Of a DNA stretch of 64,000 nt, positions 35,597-45,344 are shown in pieces (within the stretch, counting starts at the first letter, position 1; the number at the start of each line of letters is the position of its first letter). Made by a program: the position numbers and the translations under genes. The notes below the pieces were generated by a model that saw only the letters and a list, made by a program, of their open reading frames with translations, searched no databases and was not told the origin of the DNA. Source of the DNA: an uncultured Flavobacteriales bacterium (GTDB lineage Bacteria; Bacteroidota; Bacteroidia; Flavobacteriales_D; Sanyastnellaceae); the NCBI GenBank assembly GCA_943787435.1, contig CALSMK010000014.1, positions 1-64,000 on the forward strand. Direction: 5' to 3'.

Positions 35597-36649
35597 ATGG
35601 TTGCCCAAAATGCCACGGTTGACAAGGCCCGAGCCCGTCAACTTCTTTCTGCCCTTCACACCGGATTGACCGCCATTGGCGGCGAAAACGCCGCTCCTGA
35701 ATGGGCCCCTTTGAAGCAAGCGATGACTGTGGCCGAGCACAGCAACGGGTGGTTTAGCCCATCCGAAGTGGAACACGCCGCCACCGTTTGGAGCCAGGCC
35801 TTGGCCCCAGAAGAGGTAGAGAAATGGCTGGAGAGCTTGCCGGAGACCGCGCAGGATAGAAGCACCGTGACGGTGGGCATTGTGATGGCGGGCAACATTC
35901 CATTGGTGGGGTTGCACGATTTGATCTGCGCTGTGGTTTCTGGTCACCAGGTCAAGTTGAAGCCCAGCCGCGATGACGCAGGGCTCACGGCAGCGTTGCT
36001 CTTGAGTTGGTCCAATGTGTGTCCGGGCTTAAAAGAACAGGTGAGCATAGAGCAGGAGCGGCTCACTGGATTCGATGCCGTGATCGCCACCGGGAGCAAG
36101 AACTCGGGTCGCTACTTCCAGCACTATTTCGGGCAAGTGCCCCACATCATTCGCGGTCAGCGCACATCGGTGGCCGTGCTCGATGGCAGCGAATCGCTGG
36201 AGCAGCTCAAGGCGCTTTCGCAAGACATCTTCCGCTACTACGGACTGGGATGTCGCAACGTCACCCAGGTCTTCATTCCAGAAGATTTTGACCTTGACCG
36301 CCTGTTTGCCGCCTTTGTGGACTGGTCTCATTTGGGCCACCACAACCGCTTTTACAACAACTACACCTACCACAAGGCCCTTTGGCTGATGGAGGCTGTT
36401 GACCTGCTCGAAAATGGATTTGTGCTGCTCAAAGAAGACCCCGCTTGGGTCTCTCCCGTGGGGGCATTGCATTACCAGCGCTACACGGACGTGGCCTTGG
36501 TGGAGGAACGACTTCAGAACGATGCCCAGGCCATTCAGTGCCGCGTGGGCCACGGTGGATTGGCTTTTGGCGATGCCCAATGCCCCGGATTGTCCGACTA
36601 CGCGGACGGCGTGGACACCATGGCCTTTCTGATGGGCCTCGGAGCGTAA
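35597..36649 (+). CDS. Acyl-CoA reductase (LuxC family)
   Basis: 350 residues from ATG at 35597. Family features: VGIVMAGNIPLVGLHDL near residue 95, HQVKLKPSRDD, FDAVIATGSKNSGRYFQHYF, PHIIRGQRTSVAVLDG and GLGCRNVTQVFIPEDF with the catalytic-type cysteine. LuxC-type enzymes reduce activated acyl groups to aldehydes with NADPH. In non-luminous Bacteroidota the physiological substrate is not known; it is typically next to a dicluster ferredoxin, as here. Ten bases separate its stop from the following lipoprotein gene. Confidence 0.9.
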   Translation: MVAQNATVDKARARQLLSALHTGLTAIGGENAAPEWAPLKQAMTVAEHSNGWFSPSEVEHAATVWSQALAPEEVEKWLESLPETAQDRSTVTVGIVMAGNIPLVGLHDLICAVVSGHQVKLKPSRDDAGLTAALLLSWSNVCPGLKEQVSIEQERLTGFDAVIATGSKNSGRYFQHYFGQVPHIIRGQRTSVAVLDGSESLEQLKALSQDIFRYYGLGCRNVTQVFIPEDFDLDRLFAAFVDWSHLGHHNRFYNNYTYHKALWLMEAVDLLENGFVLLKEDPAWVSPVGALHYQRYTDVALVEERLQNDAQAIQCRVGHGGLAFGDAQCPGLSDYADGVDTMAFLMGLGA

Positions 36650-36658
36650 GTTTGCACC

Positions 36659-37828
36659 ATGCAAAATGCGTCTGGCTTTGTTTGGTTTCTGCTGTTCACC
36701 ACTTGCCTGGGCATGGGGTGCACCACAGATGTGGACTTGAATGCCCCATATGAGGAGCGCACTTTGGCGTTTTGTTTGCTCGACCCCAACTCAGATGAGC
36801 AGTGGGTGAGGGTGAACCGCACCTGGTTGGGTGAGGGCAACAATTTGGAATTTGCCCAAATCGCAGACAGCAGCGAATACGGCCCAGGCGAAGTCACCAT
36901 CATGGTGGAAGGCTTTGCAGGAGACGATGTGGGGTTTGAGTCGCCCTTGGTCTCGTTCATGGCCATGGACACCGTTTTGCAAGACAAAGACGACAACGGC
37001 ATCTTCTTTGGCCCCGAATACCGGGCGTACCATTTCCAAACGCCAGGGGGCTTGGAGATTGCGCCATCCAACAACAGCGAGGATTTGAGGGTGTATCGCC
37101 TCCAGGTTGACTTTGCCGATGGGCGCAGTCCTTTGACCGCTGTGACCACCCTGATCGGTGAGTCGCTTGGCAACATCAGCAATCCCCCCTCGGGCATTCC
37201 GGGGTTCAGTTTGAACTTTGCCAGTGGGTCCGGCGGCCTGGTGAACTACCCCAATGTGAATTTCAAGTGGTCTTCCACTCCGGGGGCCAAGCGCTACGAA
37301 GCCTCCATTGAGATCAAGTTCAAGGAACGCATCTGGACCGACCCCGCACACACCATGCTGGCTTCAGAGTCGGAGAGGGTCTTGCGCTGGGATTTGGGCG
37401 AGGAAAAGACCGATGATGACGAAGGCGGCGAAGAAATCAAGCTCCCGGTCAACGGCGAGGCCTTCTTCTTGTTCTTGGCCAACAACCTGGAGACCGACCC
37501 GCTCATCACGCGCGAGCTCGGGATTTGGGACGACAACATCGATCGGATTCGCGCTTTTGATTTTGTGCTGAGCATCGCCAACGAAGAGTTGGACACCTAC
37601 CTCGCTGTGAATGCCCCTGTGACGGGCATCATTCAAGACCGCCCCGTCTACACCAACATTGCGGGGGGCTTGGGGCTGTTCGCCAGCCGGACCCAGCAGA
37701 AGGTTCTCGGGTTGGGTGTGTCCAAGCCATCGGTTCAGGAACTGGTGGAGGGAGAGCACACGGCTGCCTTGCAGTTCTGCGTGCCTTCAGAGACCGAGGG
37801 AGACGTGGCCGAATTCGCCTGTCCCTGA
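36659..37828 (+). CDS. DUF4249-like lipoprotein
   Basis: 389 residues. The lipoprotein signal ends LGMGCTTD (cysteine near residue 21). The body has the features of DUF4249-type envelope proteins, which often accompany TonB receptors: an N-terminal TTDVDLNAPYEERTLAFCLL, YRLQVDFADG in the middle, and a C-terminal NIAGGLGLFASR followed by a short beta tail. An acidic stretch (EEKTDDDEGGEE) near residue 250 is unusual. No TonB receptor adjoins. The domain assignment is from pattern only. Confidence 0.6.
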   Translation: MQNASGFVWFLLFTTCLGMGCTTDVDLNAPYEERTLAFCLLDPNSDEQWVRVNRTWLGEGNNLEFAQIADSSEYGPGEVTIMVEGFAGDDVGFESPLVSFMAMDTVLQDKDDNGIFFGPEYRAYHFQTPGGLEIAPSNNSEDLRVYRLQVDFADGRSPLTAVTTLIGESLGNISNPPSGIPGFSLNFASGSGGLVNYPNVNFKWSSTPGAKRYEASIEIKFKERIWTDPAHTMLASESERVLRWDLGEEKTDDDEGGEEIKLPVNGEAFFLFLANNLETDPLITRELGIWDDNIDRIRAFDFVLSIANEELDTYLAVNAPVTGIIQDRPVYTNIAGGLGLFASRTQQKVLGLGVSKPSVQELVEGEHTAALQFCVPSETEGDVAEFACP

Positions 37829-37939
37829 CACGGTGTTGAAACGGCGTTGACGCCGACTTGCAAGGTTCCCCATTTGGATTGTGAATAGCTGAGCTCCTCT
37901 GTGCATCAGGAAGGTCGGTTTGGGGGTCATCTTGTGGGC

Positions 37940-38398
37940 ATGTCGCATGCGTTCACATACCAAGCGCCTTACGGGGTGTTCCATTTTTCTGATGGGCTGC
38001 TCACCGTTGAGTTGGCCGAAGACCTGATTGTGGATTTGCCCCTCATGCAAAGGGTGGCGGCGCAGCGGTTGGAGTTGCTTGGGGAACGCCAGGTGGCCGA
38101 ACTGATCGTCATTCCTCGGGCCCACCTGCTCTTGGATCGCGCGGCACTCACTTGGATGGCCCAGAGCAGCGCCATGGTTGGTGTTCACCACCGTTCCATT
38201 GTGGTTCCTGCACATCTGCTGGTGTGGAGAGACAGGCTGTACCAAATGATGAGCCGTCTGACCCCGAATGTTCGGGTGTTCCGAAACAAACGGGTGGCGA
38301 AAGCCTGGCTGCAAGACCGGGCCGGCACGTTCACACCAGCTCAGGCTTCGGCCCCTGCAGTGGCAGCCATGGACATGGCCACAGCGGTCAATGGATGA
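37940..38398 (+). CDS. STAS/SpoIIAA-like small protein (DUF7793-like), function unknown
   Basis: 152 residues from ATG at 37940. Pattern of alternating strands and helices: GVFHFSDGLLTVEL, a helix LPLMQRVAAQRLELLG, VAELIVIPRAHLLLDRAALTWMA, VHHRSIVVPAHLLVWRDRLYQMM and RVFRNKRVAKAWLQ. This is the order seen in SpoIIAA/STAS-like proteins of Bacteroidota in which the last strand and helix read VF.n...A..WL. An Ala-rich tail (ASAPAVAAMDMATA) follows. Its end overlaps the convergent secreted-protein gene by 11 bases. Confidence 0.5.
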   Translation: MSHAFTYQAPYGVFHFSDGLLTVELAEDLIVDLPLMQRVAAQRLELLGERQVAELIVIPRAHLLLDRAALTWMAQSSAMVGVHHRSIVVPAHLLVWRDRLYQMMSRLTPNVRVFRNKRVAKAWLQDRAGTFTPAQASAPAVAAMDMATAVNG

Positions 38399-39431
38399 TC
38401 ACCCGGGCGGTTTGCCCTGAGACCACATCTTGAATCAACATGGTCCCTGAAGGCCACCCTTTGGTGTTCAAATGGGCGCCTTGTGCATCGGCAGAAGGCA
38501 CGCCATCAAACCAGGTGCGGCCTTGGATGTCCATGGCCAGAACACGTCGCCCTTCGAGCCCAAAAGTGCCAAGCCGGCTTCCTGCTTGCAGTGGGGAAGG
38601 ACCAGCGGTCCAGTCGGTGGTCAGCAGAGGAGCGCCATGGACGCTGCTCGTGTTGGGCTTGAATTGCCAATTGGCAGGCAGGTCCGCCAAGGTCTGAACC
38701 GACAAAACAGGCATGCCTTCGCCGGCGGCGTACCATTCGAATACCGTGCCCTCTCTTGGCAGAGAAAACCCAATCCCTGCAGCGGCCACATTCACAGAGT
38801 CCATGGCCAAGAAATCGCGCCGAACACGCAAGCACTCATAACTGCCTCCGGGCAAAACCAAGGTTCCCCAGGCGTCCACCTCGATGGTCATGGTCTGGCT
38901 GGTGGAGTAGTAGATGAGCTCCGGAAGGTCCACAGTATACGCCGAGGAACCCTCCAGCTCAGCGCCATAAATCAAAGGCAATGGCAACAGTTCTTCTTCG
39001 TCATCATAGGTCACAGGCAAATCAAAAATGTCGGTGGTGATGCCCAGTCCAATGGTCTTGTAGGCATTGGATCCAAACTCTTGGTAGTTCGTGGCCCCGC
39101 TGATGGGCAAAGCGAAATCTTCTCCGAGATCGGGGAGTTCAAAGGCCGTGAAATGGTCCGCAGAGGAAAACACAAACTGCGTGGTCAAGCTGGCGTCACC
39201 CATGGAGAAGTACTCCGTGTTGGATTCATTGGCGACTTCCAGTCCGCTGTAGTCCCAGGTTAAGTCCGCTCCAGAATCCTCCAGGTTCCCGGAATTGAAA
39301 GGGGGGATGGCTGTGGCGCGGACATACGTGGTTCCACCTTGCGGCAAATCATTGCTGCTGAGCACCGGTTGAGACGATGCGGAAAACGAAACAGCCAAAG
39401 TGACCAAGCCAAGAATGCGAAGGATGCTCAT
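38388..39431 (-). CDS. Secreted protein with T9SS type A-like C-terminal sorting domain
   Basis: 347 residues. Signal peptide ends near SFSASSQ. The body is beta-rich (YVRATAIPPFNSGN, LTWDYSGL, a TMTIEVDAWGTLVLPGGSYECLRVRR region) and resembles exported orphan proteins of the order. The last 75 residues read RVLAMDIQGRTWFDG...GWPSGTMLIQDVVSGQTARVIIH, matching the type A sorting tail with its closing GxxxVxxxV-like strand, which routes the protein through the type IX system. No catalytic motif. TamB ends 31 bases upstream on the same strand. Confidence 0.75.
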   Translation of the reverse strand: MSILRILGLVTLAVSFSASSQPVLSSNDLPQGGTTYVRATAIPPFNSGNLEDSGADLTWDYSGLEVANESNTEYFSMGDASLTTQFVFSSADHFTAFELPDLGEDFALPISGATNYQEFGSNAYKTIGLGITTDIFDLPVTYDDEEELLPLPLIYGAELEGSSAYTVDLPELIYYSTSQTMTIEVDAWGTLVLPGGSYECLRVRRDFLAMDSVNVAAAGIGFSLPREGTVFEWYAAGEGMPVLSVQTLADLPANWQFKPNTSSVHGAPLLTTDWTAGPSPLQAGSRLGTFGLEGRRVLAMDIQGRTWFDGVPSADAQGAHLNTKGWPSGTMLIQDVVSGQTARVIIH

Positions 39432-39461
39432 GCGGGCAAGGTAAGGTCTGTGGTGAAGGGC

Positions 39462-42400
39462 TCAAGGACGGTCGCTTCGAAACAGATCACGGAAGTGGTC
39501 AAAGCGAATCTGATATGCCGCGCCTATGCCCATTTTCATGCCGTCTTCTAAGGTGCTCTCCGGCTTTTGGTACCCCATGAGTTCCCATCGTCCGTCTGGG
39601 GTCAGTTTGTAGCGCACATCCAGTCTGCCCATGAACTCTGATTCTTCGTTCATCGAGAAGCCATCCATTCCCCTTGCGCCGAGGCTTCCAGAAATGCGGA
39701 GGCGGTTGTTGATCAGGTTCATTCCAAGGTCAAGCTGAAACGCATCTTCTGCATTGGCGATGTCCGATGGTGCGGCCGAACCCGAGCCCCCCGAAGAGGC
39801 CCCGGTTTCTGAAGAAGGAACATAGCGCAGGCCAATGTCTAGATCTTCGGACAGCCCACTGAGCATTTCAGAAATGCGAGAAGAAACGAGCTCCGAAGCC
39901 TGGGCGACAGCCGTTTGTTCCAGCAGCAGCGAGTTGGTGTTGGAGTTGGAATTGGTTTGTCCTCCTATGAATCCACCGGTGGCCAGCAAGGCAAAGGCCT
40001 GCCTTTCTGTCTCCCCAGGGGTGGACAAAACGGAATTGACCCTGGCCAGCAAACTGGGCTCAAACGCCTCCAGTTCGGGGAATGTCAGTGAAAAGTTCAA
40101 CAGAGGAGCCGTCAATTGCCCTTGGATGTCCATGCCCACTTCCACCTTGGTCCTTTGATTTTCGACATTGCCCGAGATGGAAGGTTGTCCAAGCCCTTCG
40201 TTTTGAAGCAGGTTTGTGGGGGTGCACATCATGTTGGAGACGGCCAATACGCTGAGCTCGGCTGAGTATGGGTCGCCGTCCCAGTCGATTCTTCCCCCTT
40301 GAGCAATGTCGATGGTCTTGGTGAATAAGTCCCTCAGACTGAATCGGTATTGACCCTGAACAATGTTCAGTCCGCCTTGGACAGAAAGGGGCCACTCTGG
40401 ACTCATGGATATGGCCAGGTGACCTTGGGCGAGGCCATCGATTCGTTCACCAGCTTCGGAATCGAGCACCAAGGCCAGTTCGGCTTCGGGGGTCACGTCC
40501 AATTCCAAATTGAGCGTCAAGCCAAAAGGAGACTGAGAAGGTGGCGGCGGCGCGGAAGAAGGACCCCCAACAAACCGAATTCCACTGGGCATGTCGGCCC
40601 CTTCGAGGGCATCCAATGGCAGGGTAAAGCTGGTTCCGACCTCGCTTTGGACTTCAGCTTCCAAAAACAGGCCTTCTTCATCGCCAAATACGTTCATGCT
40701 GCCCGTGGCCATGACGGTCCCGTAGAAGAGACCGGTGTGAGAAGGAGGCAATTCGATGGCCATGAATGGGCCGTTGTCCAGCAACAGTCCGAGGTCGTAG
40801 TTCCAAGATGTATAGTCGCTGTGAAGCACCGACAAATTGAGCAAAGCGGTGTTGCCCAAGCGGTCGGTCACCACGGCTTGGTCCATTCCGATAAAGTCCG
40901 AATCGAGGATGAGGTCACCTCGGATTCCATGTTGGCCTCCTGTGGCTCCAACCTTGATGTTGCTGGCCTCCACGGCCAAGCGTCCTTTGGGCAAAGGCAG
41001 TCCCGAACTCCAGTCTACGGCCACCTTTCCTTGGGCAAGACCTTCGATGTGAACGTCTCCCTTCGACAGAATGGGGTTGAGCACGTCCAGGGGCCAACCA
41101 TTCATTTGGATGGAGGCACTATGGGGGCCGGTGACTTCTGCGGTGAGCTTTTCTTCTTCGTCAAAAAACTGCTGCAATTGCCCCTCGAAGTGATCGGACC
41201 AATTCATGGCCAAACAGAGGTCTCCAAAGTCAAACTCATTCACGGCCGCATCCTGCCATTGCAAGTTGGCCGTGGCATGCTCACGGCGCAGGTCCAAGGA
41301 AGCATGGCCATTGAGGTTGCCTTTGAGCAATGGGTATTCCGCGCCCAGCGTCTCTGAAGTCCATTCCGATAAAGGGCCCAGGGGCACCCCATCCAAGCTG
41401 ATGCTGAAGTTGGGGCTCTCCAATTGACTGGAGTCGGCCCCTCCAAAGGTGACGGTGCCTAAGGCGCCAGTGAAGTCCAATGAGTCCATGCGCAAGGAGC
41501 GCCAATCGGTGTCCTGCCACGTCAATTTTGCGCCTGTGCCAGAGGACATGTTCCAATCTCCAGAAGCATGGCGGAAAGAGGCCAGGGTGGGGGTCACCAC
41601 ATGCTGAACCTCATCGCTCATGTGATGAATCAGGGCCACCTCGCCCTCCACTGGCCCCGTCCATTCCAGGTCAATGTGGGAGCGCTCGTCCAAGTCAACA
41701 TTGGCCATCATGGAGAGGGCTTCTACCGATTCGGTGTTGCCCACTTGAATGCGTTGGGCGTTCAGGTCAGCGGTGAGAGAGTGGTCGCTCCCCGTGCCAT
41801 TCAAGTGGAGCCTTCTTGTTTTGACGGGGCCTACATGCAAGGCAGATAGTTTGAGGTCCACGGACAGCTCGCCGTCCACGTTCGAGGCCAAGATCTGGGA
41901 ATAAGGACCCACCGACTGCGAGCCTCGGCTCCACCGTTCCAGCAAGTCATCGCGCAGGACCTTCAATTTTATGGACCAGTCTTTGGGCTTCACCAAGGAT
42001 GAGGGGCGCGGACCAAATCCGCCCGAGGCAAGGGCCAATTCGAAGGGCTGGAACCAATGCTCGACAGACAAGGGGCCTTGCACGGATCCACGCAAGAAAT
42101 CGCCGTCCAATTCGGCATTGAATCGTTGCTGATCGCCAAATGCATCAAGGGTGAACTTCTTCATGGCCAATGGCGGGGCAGATTTCCCAATCTGCAGACC
42201 AAAAGTCTCGCGTGGAACCCATTGCGATCCGGTGATATCCATGCCGCCTTTCCAGTTGAGCAGCTGTCCAGTGGCGTCCAATTCAACGTGGGCGTTGGCT
42301 TCCAAAGGACCGTTGAGTTCAATGGCATTGCCCATGTCAAGCGGCGCCATGAGGGCCGATAAGCTCAAGTCTGTTGACCAACCCCCGGCGGAATCTTGCA

Positions 42401-43682
42401 CTGCGGTCCAAGCCAATGTCCCCCCTTTGGCCGTCAACCCGGTCTCGGTTCCCAGGTGGTTCAACTCCCAAGTGCCTTGGGCATCCATCTGGTTGAACGG
42501 GGCACCCCAAACAGGCAAAGTCCCCTGGATGTTGATGGAAGGGCCATGTCCCTGCGACTGAGAGAAAAACCCGGGGGTCACATCCAATGTCAAGGCCATG
42601 GCCCCTGAGTTTGGGGACCAGTGACCAGAACTCGCCATGGTTTCTCCCGAAGGTTGGACCCAATTGCCACGACAGGAGAGGTCTCCGGTCACCTCGAACC
42701 CGCCCCATGTTCCTTTGGGCATGGCCGCTGAATCCAATGGCACCCTGAGCGGTCCGTCCAGCATCAACTCAGCCGAACTGGATGGCCATTCGGGAATCCA
42801 AAGGGCCATGTCCTCGGTCTTCAGCTCGATGCGTTCAAGGCCGATGGTATCGGGGCTCCAAGCACCCAAAACCTGAGCGCTCATCTCTGGATTGTTGACC
42901 CGAACATCGAACCCCCCGGTGTTCAAGTCCCCTCCGAGGGTCCAGTTGTCTGGACACCACCGGGTGCCCCATCCATCCAGAACGGGAACGGGGCCTTCTT
43001 GACGCTGGCCGCTGCACGCCCATTGGGTGTGGTCACCATTCATCAGAACAGAATAGCCCAAGGGAAGGCCTTCTTGGCTGGTGGCCATGACCTCCAGCGA
43101 GGCTTGCAGGTTTCCCAACGTCCAGGTTCCGTCCTCTCGATCAAGGTGGACGAGGTCCAAGCTCTTCAATGCAATGAAAGAAGGCTGAAGGGGAGCGTCG
43201 GCCATGGTGTCGAAATTCCACAGCAAGTCAGATATCCGAATGGATTGGAAATGCAGGTCGACAGCTTGGTCTTGCGTTTGCTGCACATCCTCGGAAGTGT
43301 TGAACCAATTTTCAAGCCGATCCAATGCCTGATTGGAGCCTCGAATGCCTTCAATCTCGATGGAGCGCCACTGGTTCACGTCCAAGCCTTCCGGTTGAAG
43401 GCTGATTTGGTTCACCTGAACCAAGGTGTCTCCCCCAGGCTCATCCACAAGGATGGCCAAGCCTTGCAGCGCAATCCCGAGAGGCAGTCGGTCCACGCCA
43501 ATGCCTTCGACCGAGACTTGGATGGGGTCTTCTGTCGCTGGCAATGCATCGTTGATGTGTTCCACGACAAAACGCACGGTGACCCGCTGACCATAAGGGG
43601 TCGCAAGCCAAATCACAGGCGCCAAAAGCAGGACCAAGAATGCCCCAAGGGGCCACTTGACCCAACGCCATTTCCCCGCCAC
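39462..43682 (-). CDS. tamB: Translocation/assembly module TamB-like protein
   Basis: 1406 residues with a single N-terminal membrane anchor (PLGAFLVLLLAPVIWLA), a very long beta-rich periplasmic body of repeating strands, and the C-terminal TamB/DUF490 domain: VQGQYRFSLRDLFTKTIDI, LNFSLTFPELEAFEPSLLARVNSVLSTPGETERQAFALLATGGF quoted in part as LTFPELEAFE and ERQAFALLATGGF. TamB-like proteins bridge inner and outer membrane in lipid or outer-membrane-protein transport. The start used is GTG at 43682; a one-base shift in the CCCC run 43674-43677 would give an ATG start at 43716 with MKEQSSTPKPPRGG. Divergent from tsaD. Confidence 0.88.
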   Translation of the reverse strand: MAGKWRWVKWPLGAFLVLLLAPVIWLATPYGQRVTVRFVVEHINDALPATEDPIQVSVEGIGVDRLPLGIALQGLAILVDEPGGDTLVQVNQISLQPEGLDVNQWRSIEIEGIRGSNQALDRLENWFNTSEDVQQTQDQAVDLHFQSIRISDLLWNFDTMADAPLQPSFIALKSLDLVHLDREDGTWTLGNLQASLEVMATSQEGLPLGYSVLMNGDHTQWACSGQRQEGPVPVLDGWGTRWCPDNWTLGGDLNTGGFDVRVNNPEMSAQVLGAWSPDTIGLERIELKTEDMALWIPEWPSSSAELMLDGPLRVPLDSAAMPKGTWGGFEVTGDLSCRGNWVQPSGETMASSGHWSPNSGAMALTLDVTPGFFSQSQGHGPSINIQGTLPVWGAPFNQMDAQGTWELNHLGTETGLTAKGGTLAWTAVQDSAGGWSTDLSLSALMAPLDMGNAIELNGPLEANAHVELDATGQLLNWKGGMDITGSQWVPRETFGLQIGKSAPPLAMKKFTLDAFGDQQRFNAELDGDFLRGSVQGPLSVEHWFQPFELALASGGFGPRPSSLVKPKDWSIKLKVLRDDLLERWSRGSQSVGPYSQILASNVDGELSVDLKLSALHVGPVKTRRLHLNGTGSDHSLTADLNAQRIQVGNTESVEALSMMANVDLDERSHIDLEWTGPVEGEVALIHHMSDEVQHVVTPTLASFRHASGDWNMSSGTGAKLTWQDTDWRSLRMDSLDFTGALGTVTFGGADSSQLESPNFSISLDGVPLGPLSEWTSETLGAEYPLLKGNLNGHASLDLRREHATANLQWQDAAVNEFDFGDLCLAMNWSDHFEGQLQQFFDEEEKLTAEVTGPHSASIQMNGWPLDVLNPILSKGDVHIEGLAQGKVAVDWSSGLPLPKGRLAVEASNIKVGATGGQHGIRGDLILDSDFIGMDQAVVTDRLGNTALLNLSVLHSDYTSWNYDLGLLLDNGPFMAIELPPSHTGLFYGTVMATGSMNVFGDEEGLFLEAEVQSEVGTSFTLPLDALEGADMPSGIRFVGGPSSAPPPPSQSPFGLTLNLELDVTPEAELALVLDSEAGERIDGLAQGHLAISMSPEWPLSVQGGLNIVQGQYRFSLRDLFTKTIDIAQGGRIDWDGDPYSAELSVLAVSNMMCTPTNLLQNEGLGQPSISGNVENQRTKVEVGMDIQGQLTAPLLNFSLTFPELEAFEPSLLARVNSVLSTPGETERQAFALLATGGFIGGQTNSNSNTNSLLLEQTAVAQASELVSSRISEMLSGLSEDLDIGLRYVPSSETGASSGGSGSAAPSDIANAEDAFQLDLGMNLINNRLRISGSLGARGMDGFSMNEESEFMGRLDVRYKLTPDGRWELMGYQKPESTLEDGMKMGIGAAYQIRFDHFRDLFRSDRP

Positions 43683-43805
43683 GTGGGGGTTTTGGTGTGG
43701 ATGACTGCTCTTTCATTGCGTACTGCGAACTTCGCAACAGAAATAATGCCAGACTTCATGTCGGAAGAATCGATTCCGGAATTTGTACATCAAGGGGGTT
43801 TTCCG

Positions 43806-44822
43806 GTGAGGATTCCCTCCACCATCATGCTGGGCATTGAGAGCTCATGCGACGACACGAGCATTGCCGTCATGAAGGGCGATGTTGTGCTGTCGCAGTT
43901 CACGGCGGCGCAACACATCCACTCCAAATACGGGGGCGTGGTTCCCGAATTTGCGTCTAGGGCCCACCAAAAGCACATTTTGCCCGTGTTGAATGGGGCT
44001 TTGGAACAGGCGGGTTGTGCGTTGTCGGATGTAAACGGGGTCGCTTACACCCGTGGCCCCGGTCTCAATGGCTCTCTTTTGGTGGGCAGTGCCTTTGCCA
44101 GAAGTTTGGCGTGGTCGTTGGATTTGCCCATGTGGCCTGTGCACCACATGAGGGCGCATGTCTTGGCCCATTGGATTTCCGGGGGCCAAGCACCAGCAGA
44201 GCCTATGATGGCTTTGACCGTTTCTGGTGGCCACACCCAACTGGTGGATGTGTCGTCGCCATGGGACTTGAATGTAGTGGGAACCACCTTGGACGATGCG
44301 GCGGGGGAGGCGTTCGACAAAGTCGCAAAGATGATTGGGTTGCCTTATCCTGGAGGGCCTGAGGTCGATCGATTGGCCCAGGAAGGAGACAGGTTGGCCT
44401 TTGAATTCACCTCGCCACAGGTGACGGGACTGGATTTCAGTTTTAGTGGACTCAAAACCTCGGTGCTTCGCACACTCGAAAAGAACGAAGAGGGCAGGGA
44501 GAAAGACTTGAAGTGGAAGCAGGACGTTTGCGCGTCTTTACAGCACACCATCGTCGCCATTTTGGTGTCGCGTTTGGAAAAAGCGGCCGACCGGTTTGGG
44601 CGCAGGGCCATTGCCATTCAAGGCGGGGTCAGCGCAAATTCAGGCTTGAGAAGTGCCATTCAAGAACTGGGCGCACGTCGGGGTTGGTCGGTGCACATTC
44701 CTCCATTTCAATATTGCACAGACAATGGGGCCATGATTGCCATGTCCGGACAGTTTTCGTCCATGAAAAACAAGGCTGGAGGACTTGGGGATGGCCCCTT
44801 GCCCAGGTGGCCGATGACTTGA
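43806..44822 (+). CDS. tsaD: tRNA N6-threonylcarbamoyladenosine transferase TsaD
   Basis: About 338 residues. Motifs: MLGIESSCDDTSIAV, HIHSKYGGVVPEFASRAHQKH, YTRGPGLNGSLLVG, the metal-binding HMRAH (in place of HxEGH), SGGHTQLV, PYPGGPEVDR, FSFSGLKT and GGVSANSGLR. TsaD attaches the threonylcarbamoyl group to A37 of ANN-decoding tRNAs with TsaB, TsaC and TsaE. A GTG start at 43806 follows an AAGGGGG stretch with 7-base spacing; ATG at 43827 (MLGIESSC) is the alternative. Longer readings back to 42999 only run antisense to tamB. Confidence 0.95.
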   Translation: MRIPSTIMLGIESSCDDTSIAVMKGDVVLSQFTAAQHIHSKYGGVVPEFASRAHQKHILPVLNGALEQAGCALSDVNGVAYTRGPGLNGSLLVGSAFARSLAWSLDLPMWPVHHMRAHVLAHWISGGQAPAEPMMALTVSGGHTQLVDVSSPWDLNVVGTTLDDAAGEAFDKVAKMIGLPYPGGPEVDRLAQEGDRLAFEFTSPQVTGLDFSFSGLKTSVLRTLEKNEEGREKDLKWKQDVCASLQHTIVAILVSRLEKAADRFGRRAIAIQGGVSANSGLRSAIQELGARRGWSVHIPPFQYCTDNGAMIAMSGQFSSMKNKAGGLGDGPLPRWPMT

Positions 44823-44866
44823 TTGAGTCACCGAAGTCCCCCACCAAGTCCCCCCTTTGACCGGGG

Positions 44867-45286
44867 TCAGTCGGCGATGACCAGAGACTCGGCCAGGTGC
44901 TCGGTGAGCAACGACCAGTAACTCTTGGTCCAAGATTCCGTCATCCAACCGTCGTCGCCAGAAGGCACGCCGATGTGATTCAGAATCAGGGTAGTCTCAC
45001 CAGTTTCTGTTCGCGATAAGCGAAGGTCAACCGTTGTGAAATGACCCGCTGGGAATTTCTTGTGTGTCCAAGCCAAAACGATGCGCTTGTTTTGGACCAA
45101 GTGAAGAAAATACCCTGTGTGGTTCTGATTGCACAAGGAAAAGGCACCGCCCTCATGGGGCTGGATGAAAGCTTCTTTCTCAGTGAATGCCACATGTGCA
45201 TCCTGATCGAGCAGGGTCTCGAACACCTTCGCAGGGGGCGCAGGCAGTTCGATGACTTGATAAATGTTCTCCGTTTGGAGTTTCAT
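44867..45286 (-). CDS. SRPBCC (AHSA1-type) small protein
   Basis: 139 residues. START-like single-domain protein of the AHSA1 family: IYQVIELPAPPAKVFETLLD at the N-terminus, FTEKEAFIQPHEGGAFSL, a GYFLHLVQNKRIVLAWTHKKFP strand pair, ETTLILNHIGVP and a long C-terminal helix (SWTKSYWSLLTEHLAES). Such proteins bind hydrophobic ligands or client proteins; no specific role can be given. No signal peptide. Convergent with tsaD (44 bases between stops). Confidence 0.82.
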   Translation of the reverse strand: MKLQTENIYQVIELPAPPAKVFETLLDQDAHVAFTEKEAFIQPHEGGAFSLCNQNHTGYFLHLVQNKRIVLAWTHKKFPAGHFTTVDLRLSRTETGETTLILNHIGVPSGDDGWMTESWTKSYWSLLTEHLAESLVIAD

Positions 45287-45344
45287 GAGTCAATAAAGTG
45301 TGACGATAAAAATACCCATTGGCGACGTAGGAGCCATGACCGAA

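Noticed and set aside
42999-43805. N-terminal extension of TsaD by 270 residues
   Set aside because: The region is antisense to tamB, and TsaD families start at LGIESSCDDT; GTG 43806 or ATG 43827 is used instead.
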